Source: Halorhodospira halochloris (GTDB taxonomy: Bacteria; Pseudomonadota; Gammaproteobacteria; Nitrococcales; Halorhodospiraceae). Taken from it: a stretch of 64,000 nt of DNA. Below, one piece after another: positions 9,143 to 18,706 of this stretch (position 1 is the first letter of the stretch; the number at the start of each line of letters is the position of its first letter). The translations under genes were made by a program, and so were the position numbers. The stretch is taken from the NCBI RefSeq assembly GCF_002356555.2, contig NZ_AP017372.2:2462501-2526500 (forward strand). Direction: 5' to 3'. Under the pieces are notes generated by a model. It ran no database searches and was not told the origin of the DNA. It saw only the letters and a program-made list of their open reading frames with translations.

Positions 9143-10671
9143 TCCTGTTTACCCTGCTCAAGCCAATGCCTTTTCCTGGTGCGTAGCGCTATCGCCGCCA
9201 GCAACACCAGCACAGCTATGACCACTGGCCAGTCACCAATGACCATGTACGGGGTCGGGCCGCTACGCTTATCAACTTGCGCGACAACACTAGTCTGATC
9301 AAACTGAGGGGCTTGCTCAACTATCTCGCCATACGGGTTTATCACTGCTGTTATCCCGGTATTAGTTGAGCGAAGCATCCAGCGTCTCGACTCAGCGGCG
9401 CGCTGCCGAGCCTTCTGTAGGTGTTGATGAGGCGCCAGTGAGTCGCCAAACCAGGCATCATTGCTGACATTGACGAGAACATCCGCACCATGCGCACCCC
9501 GAGCAACAGCCTGTGGATAAGCAGCTTCATAGCAAATGGTGATGCCTAGCTTTAACTCACTATCTAGCGGAACTGCCGCGGGCACAGGACCGCGCTCATA
9601 ATCAGCCATGGGCGCCCCAAGAAAATCGAGGCTACGCCCAAAAATATCCCTGAACGGCACGTACTCACCGTAGGGAACCAAATGGTGCTTGGCATAAAAA
9701 GTCGGCTCTTCACCAAGTACCGCCACGCTGTTATGTAGCGGCTCACCCTCGGCCTGCCTGTCGCGCCGTGGAATACCTAGCAGCAGAGTCCCACCAGCAT
9801 CTCTGACCTGCTCAGCCAAGGGCTTTAAGAAGCCTTCCGCAACATGCTCATACAGCTCGGGCAGAGCAGTCTCAGGCCAGATGATCAGATCTGCGCCGAG
9901 ATGCTCGGCAGTCATTTGCGCATAGCTTTGCCGTATAGTCTGCCGATATGCCGGATCCCACTTCAGGTCCTGGGGGTGATTGCCCTGCAATAGCGCCACC
10001 TCGAGTGGCTCACCTACCACCTCACTCCACGAACGATCGATTACTAAACCAACTGCAATTACTGCTGTGGCACCCCCCAAAAAGGCAACTAAAGAGAGCT
10101 TGCGCGGCTGCAACAAGAGATATGCCAATAGCCCAGCGAGCCAGGCGATAAGAGCCGAAACGCCTAATACGCCGATAACCGGTGACCACCCAGACAGAGG
10201 CGTTCCCAGCCCTGCATAGCCTAGGTACAGCCAAGGAAAACCGGTGAACAACCAGGTGCGCACCCACTCAAATAATACCCATGCTGCTGGCAATGCCGCC
10301 AGCAGTTGAAGCCTTGGAGAGCTAACTACCCAACGGCCTAACCAGACAGCCGCTAACGGGAAAAGCGCCAACAAAGCGACAAAACCGGCCGTAACCAAAC
10401 CTGACAGAACAGGCCCAGCACCACCATATTCATTTATGCTTACAAAAACCCAAGACGCCCCCAACCCGAACATACCTAAGCCAAAGGCGTAACCGGCCTG
10501 CAGGGCGCGCTTAAAAGAGGCGCTAGCGGCAATATAGAACAGGATGGCAGGGGCCACTAGGGCAGTTAGTGACCAATCGAACGGGGCAAAAGATAGCGGC
10601 AGGCAGGCGCCAGCCACGCCAGCTAAGAGAACGCCTAGCTTGCCTTGCAAGTGGCTCTTAAGCGCTGTCAT
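9139..10671 (-). CDS. lnt: Apolipoprotein N-acyltransferase
   Basis: The 510-residue inner-membrane protein has about six hydrophobic segments in the first 230 residues, followed by a nitrilase-fold domain. The catalytic triad is recognisable: Glu in IIWPETALPEL, Lys in YAKHHLVPYGEYVPFR and Cys in GITICYEAAYP. It adds the third acyl chain to the N-terminal cysteine of lipoproteins. It overlaps corC by 14 bases at the end of the miaB-phoH-ybeY-corC-lnt run, the order seen in E. coli. Confidence 0.96.
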   Translation of the reverse strand: MTALKSHLQGKLGVLLAGVAGACLPLSFAPFDWSLTALVAPAILFYIAASASFKRALQAGYAFGLGMFGLGASWVFVSINEYGGAGPVLSGLVTAGFVALLALFPLAAVWLGRWVVSSPRLQLLAALPAAWVLFEWVRTWLFTGFPWLYLGYAGLGTPLSGWSPVIGVLGVSALIAWLAGLLAYLLLQPRKLSLVAFLGGATAVIAVGLVIDRSWSEVVGEPLEVALLQGNHPQDLKWDPAYRQTIRQSYAQMTAEHLGADLIIWPETALPELYEHVAEGFLKPLAEQVRDAGGTLLLGIPRRDRQAEGEPLHNSVAVLGEEPTFYAKHHLVPYGEYVPFRDIFGRSLDFLGAPMADYERGPVPAAVPLDSELKLGITICYEAAYPQAVARGAHGADVLVNVSNDAWFGDSLAPHQHLQKARQRAAESRRWMLRSTNTGITAVINPYGEIVEQAPQFDQTSVVAQVDKRSGPTPYMVIGDWPVVIAVLVLLAAIALRTRKRHWLEQGKQD

Positions 10672-11539
10672 CGCTGCTCTCTTCCCCTACCCGTATAACC
10701 CTCAGCAAATGGATGCGCCTATTATCAGCCCTGAGAACGCGAAACTCGAAACCGGCAAAGATTATTCGCTCGCCGCGGCGTGGAACGTGGCCAAAACGTT
10801 GAGCGACCATGCCGCCAACGGTATCCAAATCATCATCTTTTAAGTCGGCACCAAGCGCTTCATTAAATGCATCGATTGGAGCTACAGCCTTAACTATCCA
10901 ACTGCCATCGGAGCGCGAAAGAATTGGCGCATCTTCATCAAAGTCATGCTCATCATCAATTTCACCGACTATCTGCTCTATCACATCTTCAATTGTCACG
11001 ATGCCGGCCAAACCACCGTACTCATCTACTACTACGGACATGTGATTACGGCTCTCCCGGAACTGCTTTAATAAAGCATCCAAGCGTTTACTCTCGGGAA
11101 TAAACAAAACCGGGCGCAGCACCTCACGGATCCGGAACCCGGGGCCCTCTTCATGGAAAATGCGCAGCAGATCTTTGGCTAGGAGGATGCCTATTACATC
11201 GTCCTTGGTCTCACCGCTGACCGGGAAGCGCGAATAACCGGTCTGAACGATGGTAGGCAACAGCTCCTTGGGTTCACTGTCACGCTCTAGAGTGGTGACC
11301 TGCGAGCGTGGGATCATAATATCCCGCGCCTGCAGTTCAGAGACGTGGAGCACGCCCTCAATCATGGAAAGGCCGTCGGCGTCGATCAGGCCCTTTGCCT
11401 CACTACTGCGCAGCTGCTCAACCAATTCATCCCGCGAGCGCGGCTGTGCAACTCCAATACGCCGCCGCACCTTTTCCATCCAGGAGTCTTGGACCAAAGA
11501 GCGGTCTTGAGCAGGGTCGTCAGCACTCGCCATATTCAC
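10658..11539 (-). CDS. corC: CBS/CorC-HlyC domain protein (YbeX type)
   Basis: The 293-residue protein contains two CBS repeats (around VLHVSELQARDIMIPRSQV and ESRNHMSVVVDEYGGLAGIVTIEDV), then a C-terminal CorC_HlyC domain (RRGERIIFAGFEFRVLRADNR). YbeX/CorC was linked to magnesium and cobalt efflux and more recently to ribosome and RNA metabolism; the exact role is unsettled. Its start overlaps the ybeY stop by 4 bases (ATGA) and its end overlaps lnt by 14, so translation is probably coupled. Confidence 0.92.
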   Translation of the reverse strand: MNMASADDPAQDRSLVQDSWMEKVRRRIGVAQPRSRDELVEQLRSSEAKGLIDADGLSMIEGVLHVSELQARDIMIPRSQVTTLERDSEPKELLPTIVQTGYSRFPVSGETKDDVIGILLAKDLLRIFHEEGPGFRIREVLRPVLFIPESKRLDALLKQFRESRNHMSVVVDEYGGLAGIVTIEDVIEQIVGEIDDEHDFDEDAPILSRSDGSWIVKAVAPIDAFNEALGADLKDDDLDTVGGMVAQRFGHVPRRGERIIFAGFEFRVLRADNRRIHLLRVIRVGEESSDDSA

Positions 11540-12018
11540 CCCAATCTTAGGCCTTCACGATAGGGGTCAGGGATCCCAAGTTGGGCAAGAATCACCCGCT
11601 CAAGCGCCTCCATATCCTCCGCCTCCCGCTCACCCTGTTCATGATCGTAGCCAGCCAGATGCAACACTCCATGCACCACCAGATGGACCCAATGATGCTG
11701 CTCTCTCTTACCTTGGTGGGATGCCTCAATTGCTACTAGCGGCGCACAGATCACTATATCCCCGAGTATAGCGGGGTAATCGCATGCAGGAATATCCGGC
11801 GCTGGCCCAGCTGGAAATGAAAGAACATTGGTAGGTGCATCGCGACCACGAAAGCGGCTGTTTAGGGCCCTAGATTCGCCCTCTCCCACTAACCGTAATG
11901 TCACTTCGCCACTCGCCCCCACATGCTCGGCCGCGTGCTCAAGCCAGCCCACAAATTCTTCCTCAGCGGGCGAGGTGACGCCAACTACATTCTGAATAAC
12001 TGGTTCTAACGCGCCCAA
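11536..12018 (-). CDS. ybeY: Endoribonuclease YbeY
   Basis: The 160-residue protein has the zinc motif HGVLHLAGYDH (H-x3-H-x5-H) and the RGRDAPTNVLSFP block. YbeY is a metal-dependent RNase involved in 16S rRNA 3'-end maturation and ribosome quality control. It overlaps phoH by 13 bases upstream and corC by 4 bases downstream, as part of a tightly packed operon. Confidence 0.95.
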   Translation of the reverse strand: MGALEPVIQNVVGVTSPAEEEFVGWLEHAAEHVGASGEVTLRLVGEGESRALNSRFRGRDAPTNVLSFPAGPAPDIPACDYPAILGDIVICAPLVAIEASHQGKREQHHWVHLVVHGVLHLAGYDHEQGEREAEDMEALERVILAQLGIPDPYREGLRLG

Positions 12019-13073
12019 TTGCGTTTATCCCCAGTAGCTGAAGAGTGGGGCGACCCCCCCTGCTCGAGCCGACTCTGGCTGTCATAGGCCTCGACAATGC
12101 GCTGCACCAGCGAGTGACGCACCACATCAGTCGCCGAGAAGAAGGTGAAGCTGACCCCTTCCACGTTATGTAGCACATCAATCGCATCCCGCAAGCCAGA
12201 CTGTTTATCTGGAGGTAGATCAATCTGGGTTACATCTCCAGTGACAACGGCGGTGGATCCAAAGCCAATCCTGGTAAGGAACATCTTCATCTGTTCTACA
12301 GTCGAATTCTGTGCCTCATCGAGTATGATGAATGAGTGATTCAGAGTCCGGCCGCGCATGAATGCCAACGGCGCTACCTCAATTACATTGCGCTCAATCA
12401 GCCGCCCCACCCGTTCAAAACCGAGCATCTCGAAGAGTGCATCATAGAGCGGTCGCAGATAGGGATCGACCTTCTGAGCCATATCACCAGGCAAAAAGCC
12501 GAGCCTTTCCCCCGCTTCGACTGCCGGTCGAACCAGGACAACACGGCGCACAGCCTCGCTTTCCAGCGCTTCCACAGCGCAGGCGACAGCTAGGTAGGTC
12601 TTGCCTGTACCAGCCGGGCCAATACCGAAACTCAAATCATGTTTACGAATGCGCTCCAAATAGGCTCGTTGTCCCGGCCCGCGACCACTTACCCGCACTT
12701 TGCGGGTTCGGATGGCTGCCTGATCATCTTTCTCGCTATCATCCGGCCCAAGATTCCCAGCTTGGCGGCCACCATCAGCGATCTCATCTATCCGGGCCTG
12801 TTGCAGGTGCAAATGCACGTTTTCTGGAGCCAAGTGTTGATGGGCTGCAGCACTGTAGAGTTCCTCAATGATCTGGCTAGCCACATCAACGGAGCGCTCA
12901 CTGCCAATAACCCTAAAGCGGTGGCCTTGATTTTTGATCTCAACACCGAGCCGCCTTTCAAGCTGGCGAATGTTCTCATCGAACTGTCCACACAACCGAG
13001 CTAAACGCTCGTTATCGGCTGGCTCCAGCTCAAGATCTATAGCACCAGGACGTGTATTCAAAACTTCAACCAT
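12006..13073 (-). CDS. phoH: PhoH-like ATPase (YbeZ)
   Basis: The 355-residue protein has a PhoH P-loop domain with Walker A GPAGTGKT in [15 protein letters not shown], the block [18 protein letters not shown], and Walker B IILDEAQN. The N-terminal part is the KH-like region typical of YbeZ. YbeZ is associated with YbeY in RNA processing. It overlaps miaB by 8 bases at its start and ybeY by 13 at its end. Confidence 0.94.
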   Translation of the reverse strand: MVEVLNTRPGAIDLELEPADNERLARLCGQFDENIRQLERRLGVEIKNQGHRFRVIGSERSVDVASQIIEELYSAAAHQHLAPENVHLHLQQARIDEIADGGRQAGNLGPDDSEKDDQAAIRTRKVRVSGRGPGQRAYLERIRKHDLSFGIGPAGTGKTYLAVACAVEALESEAVRRVVLVRPAVEAGERLGFLPGDMAQKVDPYLRPLYDALFEMLGFERVGRLIERNVIEVAPLAFMRGRTLNHSFIILDEAQNSTVEQMKMFLTRIGFGSTAVVTGDVTQIDLPPDKQSGLRDAIDVLHNVEGVSFTFFSATDVVRHSLVQRIVEAYDSQSRLEQGGSPHSSATGDKRNWAR

Positions 13074-14463
13074 CCGTCACCACGAAGCTTGTTTTACTCT
13101 TACCCTCAAACTCAGTCGCCACTACTTTGCCGCGCAGCGAGTGGCTCCGGGCATCTTCTATCTGCACATTGACAAACTGGCCTTGCAGTTTAATGTCACC
13201 GGGGAAATTAACCACCCGGTTGCATGAAGTGCGCCCGCTGAGCTCATGCGCATTGCGCCGCGAGGCACCTTCAACTAGGATCCTTTGAGTGGTACCTATC
13301 AGTCCTCGTGCAGCCCTCTCTCTATGCCACTCAAGGCGGTTCTGGAGTCGCTGCAGTCGCGCGCTTTTCTCAGCACGCGGGGTAGGGTCGGTCAGCTCAG
13401 CAGCCGGTGTGCCTGGGCGAGCACTGTAGGCAAAAGAGAAGGCACCGGCTTCGAAACCGATCCTGTCTACCAATTCAAGCGTCTCAGCAAACTCTCGCTC
13501 CCCCTCGCCCGGGAAGCCGACAATGAAATCAGTCGCAAGGGCAATGCCCGGCCGAGCTTGGCGCACCCGCTCGATCAGCTCCTCATACTCCGCAACGCTA
13601 TGCCCGCGCTTCATCAGCTTGAGCACCATATCTGAGCCGCTCTGCACCGGCAGATGGAGAAAATCTGCCAATTCCGGAACGTCACGGTAGGCCTCAATCA
13701 AGTCGTCATTGAACTCCACCGGGTGAGATGTAGTAAAACGCACCCTGCCGATCCCATCCACCGCCGCCACCGCTTCAATCAAAAGCCCCAGATCAGCGCT
13801 CCCGCCATCTCCCATCGGGCCGGCATAAGCATTAACATTCTGTCCCAGCAGGGTAACTTCACGAACTCCCCGCTCCGCCAGGCCTTTGACCTCCGCCAGC
13901 ACATCTGCAAACGGCCGGCTTATCTCATCCCCGCGGGTATAAGGAACAACACAGAAAGAGCAGTATTTACTGCACCCCTCCATTACCGAAACGTACGCTG
14001 TAGGCCCTTGAACCTTGGGCTCGGGAAGGGAGTCGAATTTTTCTATCTCGGGAAAACTTATATCAACCTGCGCCCCCGCGCCAGCGCGTACGGCTGCTAC
14101 CATGCTAGGCAAGCGGTGGTATGTCTGCGGCCCGACAACCAAATCCACATAAGGCGCCCGCTTAAGGATAGCGTCACCTTCCTGGCTAGCCACACAACCA
14201 CACACACCGATGATAACCCCAGGTGATCGCTGCTTATAGGTGCGCCATCGACCCAGGCGCGAGAAGACCTTCTCTTGTGCCTTCTCCCTTACTGAACAAG
14301 TATTAAGCAACAACAGATCGGCTTCTTCCGGCTCATATACACGACGCATCGCCGCCTGCTTGCTGAGTACATCAGCCATACGCCCGGCATCGTACTCATT
14401 CATTTGGCAGCCCTGAGTCTCTATGTATACCTTTCCACTCACCCTATTCGCAGCCCTCGGCAT
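13066..14463 (-). CDS. miaB: tRNA-2-methylthio-N6-dimethylallyladenosine synthase
   Basis: The 465-residue radical-SAM methylthiotransferase has three N-terminal cluster cysteines ([22 protein letters not shown]). The radical-SAM motif is CSKYCSFC (C-x3-C-x2-C), and a TRAM domain lies at the C-terminus. It adds the 2-methylthio group to i6A37 of tRNAs that read UNN codons. It heads the miaB-phoH-ybeY-corC-lnt group. Only 21 bases separate it from pgpA, so it may be read through from the riboflavin operon. Confidence 0.96.
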   Translation of the reverse strand: MPRAANRVSGKVYIETQGCQMNEYDAGRMADVLSKQAAMRRVYEPEEADLLLLNTCSVREKAQEKVFSRLGRWRTYKQRSPGVIIGVCGCVASQEGDAILKRAPYVDLVVGPQTYHRLPSMVAAVRAGAGAQVDISFPEIEKFDSLPEPKVQGPTAYVSVMEGCSKYCSFCVVPYTRGDEISRPFADVLAEVKGLAERGVREVTLLGQNVNAYAGPMGDGGSADLGLLIEAVAAVDGIGRVRFTTSHPVEFNDDLIEAYRDVPELADFLHLPVQSGSDMVLKLMKRGHSVAEYEELIERVRQARPGIALATDFIVGFPGEGEREFAETLELVDRIGFEAGAFSFAYSARPGTPAAELTDPTPRAEKSARLQRLQNRLEWHRERAARGLIGTTQRILVEGASRRNAHELSGRTSCNRVVNFPGDIKLQGQFVNVQIEDARSHSLRGKVVATEFEGKSKTSFVVTDG

Positions 14464-14484
14464 AAAAGGATAACCTGATCACCA

Positions 14485-14973
14485 TCAAAACAATAACAGC
14501 ATCAAGAAGACGGCAGCCGCCGCTCCCCCTGCTGCCACATCATCTACCATAATACCCAAACCGCCCCCCAGGTTGTTATCCAGCCAGCTAATCGGCCACG
14601 GCTTGAGCGCATCGAAAATGCGGAACAATGCAAATAGGATCGCCACATCTACCAACAGATTAACAAACTCCAGCCCCAAGGCTAACGGCAGCGCGGCAAC
14701 CAGAAAACCGGCAATCTCATCCCAAACGATAGCAGAGTGGTCGTGAACCCCTATGTCCTCAGAGGCTTTGGCACATATCCAGACGCCAGTTATCAAGGCC
14801 AAAGCTGTACCGACAACATAAACAGCCACCGGCAACCAGAGCAACACCGCTACAAGAGGCAAAGCGGCCAGTGTACCGAACGTCCCCGGGGCTATAGGGG
14901 CTAAACCCGAGCCAAATCCCAAAGCTAGAAAATGGATAGGGTTAGACAATTTAAACTGAGCGGCCATAATCAA
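14485..14973 (-). CDS. pgpA: Phosphatidylglycerophosphatase A
   Basis: The 162-residue membrane protein has LGFGSGLAPIAPGTFGTLAALP, AIVWDEIAGF and FRIFDALKPWPISWLD, all PgpA signatures including conserved acidic residues. It dephosphorylates phosphatidylglycerol phosphate in the inner membrane. The start overlaps the thiL stop by 4 bases. The thiL-pgpA pairing is the normal gammaproteobacterial arrangement. Confidence 0.95.
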   Translation of the reverse strand: MIMAAQFKLSNPIHFLALGFGSGLAPIAPGTFGTLAALPLVAVLLWLPVAVYVVGTALALITGVWICAKASEDIGVHDHSAIVWDEIAGFLVAALPLALGLEFVNLLVDVAILFALFRIFDALKPWPISWLDNNLGGGLGIMVDDVAAGGAAAAVFLMLLLF

Positions 14974-15941
14974 CTCGAAAAGTGATCGTAGCCATCACTT
15001 TGCAGCGCACAAACGTTACCCGCACCATCTACACCTCGCAAGCCCGGAGTTGCATCCACTGTGCCAATCCTAGTCAGGCTCGTGCCGGCCTGTTGAGATA
15101 ACTGTTCCACCATTTCGGCGGATAGCGGCGGGCTGCAGAAACAAAGCTCATAGTCATCACCACCGTGCAGCATGGTAGCCAAATCGCCTCCCTCAGCGAT
15201 GTACGCCTCTGACCGGGGCAAATCATCCAATATCAGAGTAGCCCCGACACCACTCTCCTCTAATAGGCGGGAAAGATCAACGGCAATGCCGTCAGAGATA
15301 TCTATGGCCGCGCTAGCTACACCACGCAGCGCTCGCCCGGCAGCTACACGCGGCTCGGGACGAAACAGCTGCGCAGCTAAGAGCGCTGGATCACCACTGA
15401 GGGGCACCCCTGCCCGGTCATGCCATCTTTTCAACCCAAGCGCCGCATCACCCAGTGTGCCGGTAACCCATATACCATCACCGGGTTGCGCACCTGATCT
15501 TAGTATGCCGCCACCTTTCGGCAGCCTCCCGATGACTGTTACAGTAACCGCCAGTGAGCCACGCGTGGTGTCTCCGCCTATCAAAGCTACTCCATAGCGG
15601 TCTGCTAGAAGCTTGAAACCATCAGCAAACCCCTCTAGCCAATGGGAGTCATCAGCGGGCAGAGTCAACGAGAGCACCGCCCAAAGCGGCTCACCGCCGA
15701 CTGCGGCTATGTCGCTCAAATTAACCGCAAGAGCACGGTGACCAAGCGCCTCTGCCGGTATATCAGCGGGGAAATGAACCCCTTCCACCAGGGTATCGCA
15801 GCAAACAGCAAGACAGCCTTCAGCAGGCGGCTCGACAACGGCAGAGTCGTCGCCAATGCCGTTAACAATGCCTTCGCGCTGACTGGTCAAACCCTGAAAA
15901 TAGCGGCGAATCAATGCCGCTTCGCCTCCTCCTGCAAACAC
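14970..15941 (-). CDS. thiL: Thiamine-monophosphate kinase
   Basis: The 323-residue protein carries the AIR-synthase-like fold motifs GIGDDSAVV, VNLSDIAAVGGEPLWAVLSL, GGDTTRGSL, ISDGIAVDLSRL and HGGDDYELCF. It phosphorylates thiamine monophosphate to the active pyrophosphate cofactor. Its start overlaps the nusB stop by one base and its end overlaps pgpA by four. Confidence 0.96.
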   Translation of the reverse strand: MFAGGGEAALIRRYFQGLTSQREGIVNGIGDDSAVVEPPAEGCLAVCCDTLVEGVHFPADIPAEALGHRALAVNLSDIAAVGGEPLWAVLSLTLPADDSHWLEGFADGFKLLADRYGVALIGGDTTRGSLAVTVTVIGRLPKGGGILRSGAQPGDGIWVTGTLGDAALGLKRWHDRAGVPLSGDPALLAAQLFRPEPRVAAGRALRGVASAAIDISDGIAVDLSRLLEESGVGATLILDDLPRSEAYIAEGGDLATMLHGGDDYELCFCSPPLSAEMVEQLSQQAGTSLTRIGTVDATPGLRGVDGAGNVCALQSDGYDHFSS

Positions 15942-16393
15942 TAACTGCGCCCCCTCATCGCTCGCTCACTAGCGCGGAGTTCGATCTGTCCGGCAAACTT
16001 ATCCAAAACACCATTTACATAACGGTGCGACTGTTCAGCCCCGAAGCGCCGGGCCAACTCAACTGCTTCATCAATGATTACGCTGCGCGGTATCTCATAG
16101 CGCTCCATAAGCTCATAAGCTCCCAGCCTAAGTATCGATCGCTCTACCGGGTCGAGCTGGACAAGGGGCCTGTCGAGCAGTAGCTCGAGAAGCCGGTCAA
16201 TCTCCTGCGCACGTTCTATAATCGCGTAGATAAGGTCTCTGAAATAAGCAACATCTATTTCACCCAAGCCTTCAGCGATGAACTGACGCTCTATCTCTTG
16301 CGCCGTCTGACCAGCGACAGCGTACTGGTATAACGCCTGGACCAGGCGTGAACGTGCTCGACTGCGGTTGGCATTCTCCTTTGCACTCCCCAT
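15941..16393 (-). CDS. nusB: Transcription antitermination factor NusB
   Basis: The 150-residue all-helical protein has the N-terminal arginine-rich RSRARSRLVQALYQY and the C-terminal IIDEAVELARRFG and YVNGVLDKFA blocks of NusB. With NusE it binds boxA in rRNA leaders to support antitermination. It starts on the last base of the ribH stop, in the usual ribH-nusB-thiL order. Confidence 0.96.
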   Translation of the reverse strand: MGSAKENANRSRARSRLVQALYQYAVAGQTAQEIERQFIAEGLGEIDVAYFRDLIYAIIERAQEIDRLLELLLDRPLVQLDPVERSILRLGAYELMERYEIPRSVIIDEAVELARRFGAEQSHRYVNGVLDKFAGQIELRASERAMRGRS

Positions 16394-16866
16394 CAGAGTT
16401 CAAGCTGCCGCATCAGATCGACCATCTCCAGAGCAGAAAGCGCGGCCTCTGCGCCTTTGTTGCCAGCTTTAGTTCCCGCCCTCTCTATCGCCTGCTCTAG
16501 GGTATCTACAGTCAAAACACCGTGAGCGACCGGGACGCCAGTCACCATCATGGCCTGAGCAATACCCTTAGTACACTCAGCGGCAACATGCTGATGGTGG
16601 TCCGTACCCCCGCGTATGACTGTTCCCAACGCCACTATCGCGTCTGCCCGACCGGTATCGGCCACCCTTTGCACTGCGAGCGGCAACTCAAAAGCCCCCG
16701 GCACACGGATGACTTCTATCTGCTCTTCAGGCACCCCGTGGCGACGCAAGGCATCAGCCGCGCCCTCGATAAGCCGCTCGACAATCATGTCGTTAAACCT
16801 TGCTGCCACAAGAGCGAAGCGCGAATCTGGCAACCCGATCAGGTGTCCTTCGGTCTTTTGCATCAA
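16393..16866 (-). CDS. ribH: 6,7-dimethyl-8-ribityllumazine synthase
   Basis: The 157-residue protein matches RibH in length and in the blocks [37 protein letters not shown] and [16 protein letters not shown]. The catalytic His is in TDHHQHV. It condenses the ribityl-uracil intermediate with DHBP, the penultimate step of riboflavin synthesis. The gap to ribBX upstream is 39 bases. Confidence 0.96.
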   Translation of the reverse strand: MMQKTEGHLIGLPDSRFALVAARFNDMIVERLIEGAADALRRHGVPEEQIEVIRVPGAFELPLAVQRVADTGRADAIVALGTVIRGGTDHHQHVAAECTKGIAQAMMVTGVPVAHGVLTVDTLEQAIERAGTKAGNKGAEAALSALEMVDLMRQLEL

Positions 16867-16905
16867 TTTAACCTTATGTTTGTGTTGCGGAGAATGCTGT
16901 GAGAT

Positions 16906-18030
16906 TCAAGCTGGCTGCACATACTCAACAACTTCCATACCAAAACCTGATAAAGCGTGCATCTTCTTTGGCGCACTTAGTACCCGCATGCGCTTCACCC
17001 CTAGATCGGTCAGTATTTGGGCTCCCAAGCCGTAAGTGCGCAGATCAGGCGCAACGGGGGCATCATCCTCGCACCCATCACTATGCAAATCGCGATAACA
17101 GCGCATATGGTCGAGGATTTCCGTACTCGGCTCGGAACTGCGTAAAACCACGATTACGCCGGCCCCGGCTTCTGCGACCTGACGCAATGCTGAACGCAGC
17201 GGGAAACCGCAGCGCGGCCCCATAGCCCCGAGCATATCAGCTAAAGGGCTCTCTACGTGCACTCTCACCAAAGGGGCCTCATCAGGCCTGATGCGCCCCT
17301 TGACCAAACCAAAGTGAAGCGTGCCGTTAACATTATCCCTATAGGCATGCAGCTCAAAGGTGCCAAATTCTGTCGGCAATTCACAGCGATCTGCGTACTC
17401 CACAGAACGCTCATTGCGGACCCGGTAAGCGATCAAATCCGCAACTGTACCGATCTTCAGGCCATGTAAACGCGCGAACTCCATCAGGTCGTCACGCCTA
17501 GCCATACTGCCGTCTTCCTTCAAGATCTCGACTATCACCGCCGCCGGCTCAAAACCGGCCAGGCGGGCGAGATCACAACCTGCCTCGGTATGGCCGGCGC
17601 GGGTCAAGACCCCTCCAGGTTGAGCCATAAGCGGGAAGATATGCCCTGGCTGAACCAAATCCTGGGGCTGCGCCCCCGGTGCAACTGCAGCCTGGACGGT
17701 ACGGGCACGATCAGCCGCAGATATACCTGTGGTAACTCCTTCTGCCGCCTCTATAGAGACCGTGAAACTAGTAAACCGCTCCTCATTGCCGTTCGGCCGC
17801 ACCATTAGCGGCAGTTCTAGCTGTTCGCAGCGCTCACGAGTCAAGGTCAAGCAGATCAGTCCCCGTCCGTAGCGGGCCATAAAATTGATATCTTCGGGTC
17901 TGACCAGGCTGGCTGGCATAACCAAGTCGCCTTCGTTCTCCCGGTCTTCATCGTCAAGGATGACTGCCATGCGCCCCTGGCGCAGATCCTCAACTATCTC
18001 CTCAATGCTGTTGAACTTCACCTCTGTCAC
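16906..18030 (-). CDS. DHBP synthase with degenerate GTP cyclohydrolase II-like domain (RibBX type)
   Basis: The N-terminal domain is 3,4-dihydroxy-2-butanone-4-phosphate synthase, with DDEDRENEGDLVMPA, HTEAGCDLARLAG and the RibB active-site Glu/His residues. The C-terminal half aligns with GTP cyclohydrolase II, but the zinc motif C-x10-C-x-C is broken: the region reads VESPLADMLGAMGPRCGFPL with only one cysteine. GTP cyclohydrolase activity is therefore unlikely. RibB fusions with a RibA-like domain lacking activity have been described in proteobacteria as RibBX. I choose the GTG at 18030 because GAGAGGAT precedes it; an ATG at 18048 is the alternative. It overlaps or abuts the end of ribE. 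Confidence 0.88.
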   Translation of the reverse strand: MTEVKFNSIEEIVEDLRQGRMAVILDDEDRENEGDLVMPASLVRPEDINFMARYGRGLICLTLTRERCEQLELPLMVRPNGNEERFTSFTVSIEAAEGVTTGISAADRARTVQAAVAPGAQPQDLVQPGHIFPLMAQPGGVLTRAGHTEAGCDLARLAGFEPAAVIVEILKEDGSMARRDDLMEFARLHGLKIGTVADLIAYRVRNERSVEYADRCELPTEFGTFELHAYRDNVNGTLHFGLVKGRIRPDEAPLVRVHVESPLADMLGAMGPRCGFPLRSALRQVAEAGAGVIVVLRSSEPSTEILDHMRCYRDLHSDGCEDDAPVAPDLRTYGLGAQILTDLGVKRMRVLSAPKKMHALSGFGMEVVEYVQPA

Positions 18031-18040
18031 ATTATCCTCT

Positions 18041-18697
18041 CTAAACATCACCAAAGCCGGTACGCCGCAGGTCATCCATGGTCAGCCCAGAACTACCGCT
18101 GGCTGCTTGGCAACTCAGTAGCCGCTCTACATAACGCGCGATCAAATCGACCTCTATGTTTACCGGGTCACCGCTCGACAGATCGCCTAGATTAGTTGCC
18201 GCTAATGTATGCGGGATAAGGTTCAGCTCGAAATCGCATCCCTCAACACAGTTAATGGTCAGGCTGACCCCCGCAATGGCGATGGACCCCTTCGCTGCAA
18301 TGTATTTCTCTAAACCCTCGGGGACCCGACAGCGCCACCGCTCCGAGCCACCCGCAGGAGAACGTGATAAAATCTGCCCCACGCCGTCAACATGGCCGGT
18401 AACCAAATGACCGCCTAGAGGTGTAGACGGGGTAACAGCCTTTTCCAGATTTACCTTACTACCAGCCCGGAGCTGGCCAAGGGTCGTACACCTCAGGGTC
18501 TCATCCGAGACGTCGGCATAAAAATAATCCGCGGTCAAGTCGGTTACGGTAAGGCAGACACCATCTACAGCGATACTATCTCCTATCCCACTCTGTTCTA
18601 GGTGCATGTCCGGTGCAAATATTTGCAGTCTACAGGCACTACCGTGAATGGTTGCTTCCCGGATCACTCCTGTAGACTCAACAATACCGGTAAACAT
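18041..18697 (-). CDS. ribE: Riboflavin synthase, alpha subunit
   Basis: The 218-residue protein has two internally repeated lumazine-binding domains. The first begins MFTGIVESTGVI and contains DSIAVDGVCLTVTDL; the second contains GSIAIAGVSLTINCVEG and FELNLIPHTLAATNLG. It dismutates two lumazines to riboflavin. It lies 9 bases after ribD in the operon. Confidence 0.96.
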   Translation of the reverse strand: MFTGIVESTGVIREATIHGSACRLQIFAPDMHLEQSGIGDSIAVDGVCLTVTDLTADYFYADVSDETLRCTTLGQLRAGSKVNLEKAVTPSTPLGGHLVTGHVDGVGQILSRSPAGGSERWRCRVPEGLEKYIAAKGSIAIAGVSLTINCVEGCDFELNLIPHTLAATNLGDLSSGDPVNIEVDLIARYVERLLSCQAASGSSGLTMDDLRRTGFGDV

Positions 18698-18706
18698 AGG
18701 GCTCTC

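Noticed and set aside
16867-18040. FMN riboswitch before ribBX or ribH
   Set aside because: Genes are packed end to end and no FMN aptamer core is seen.
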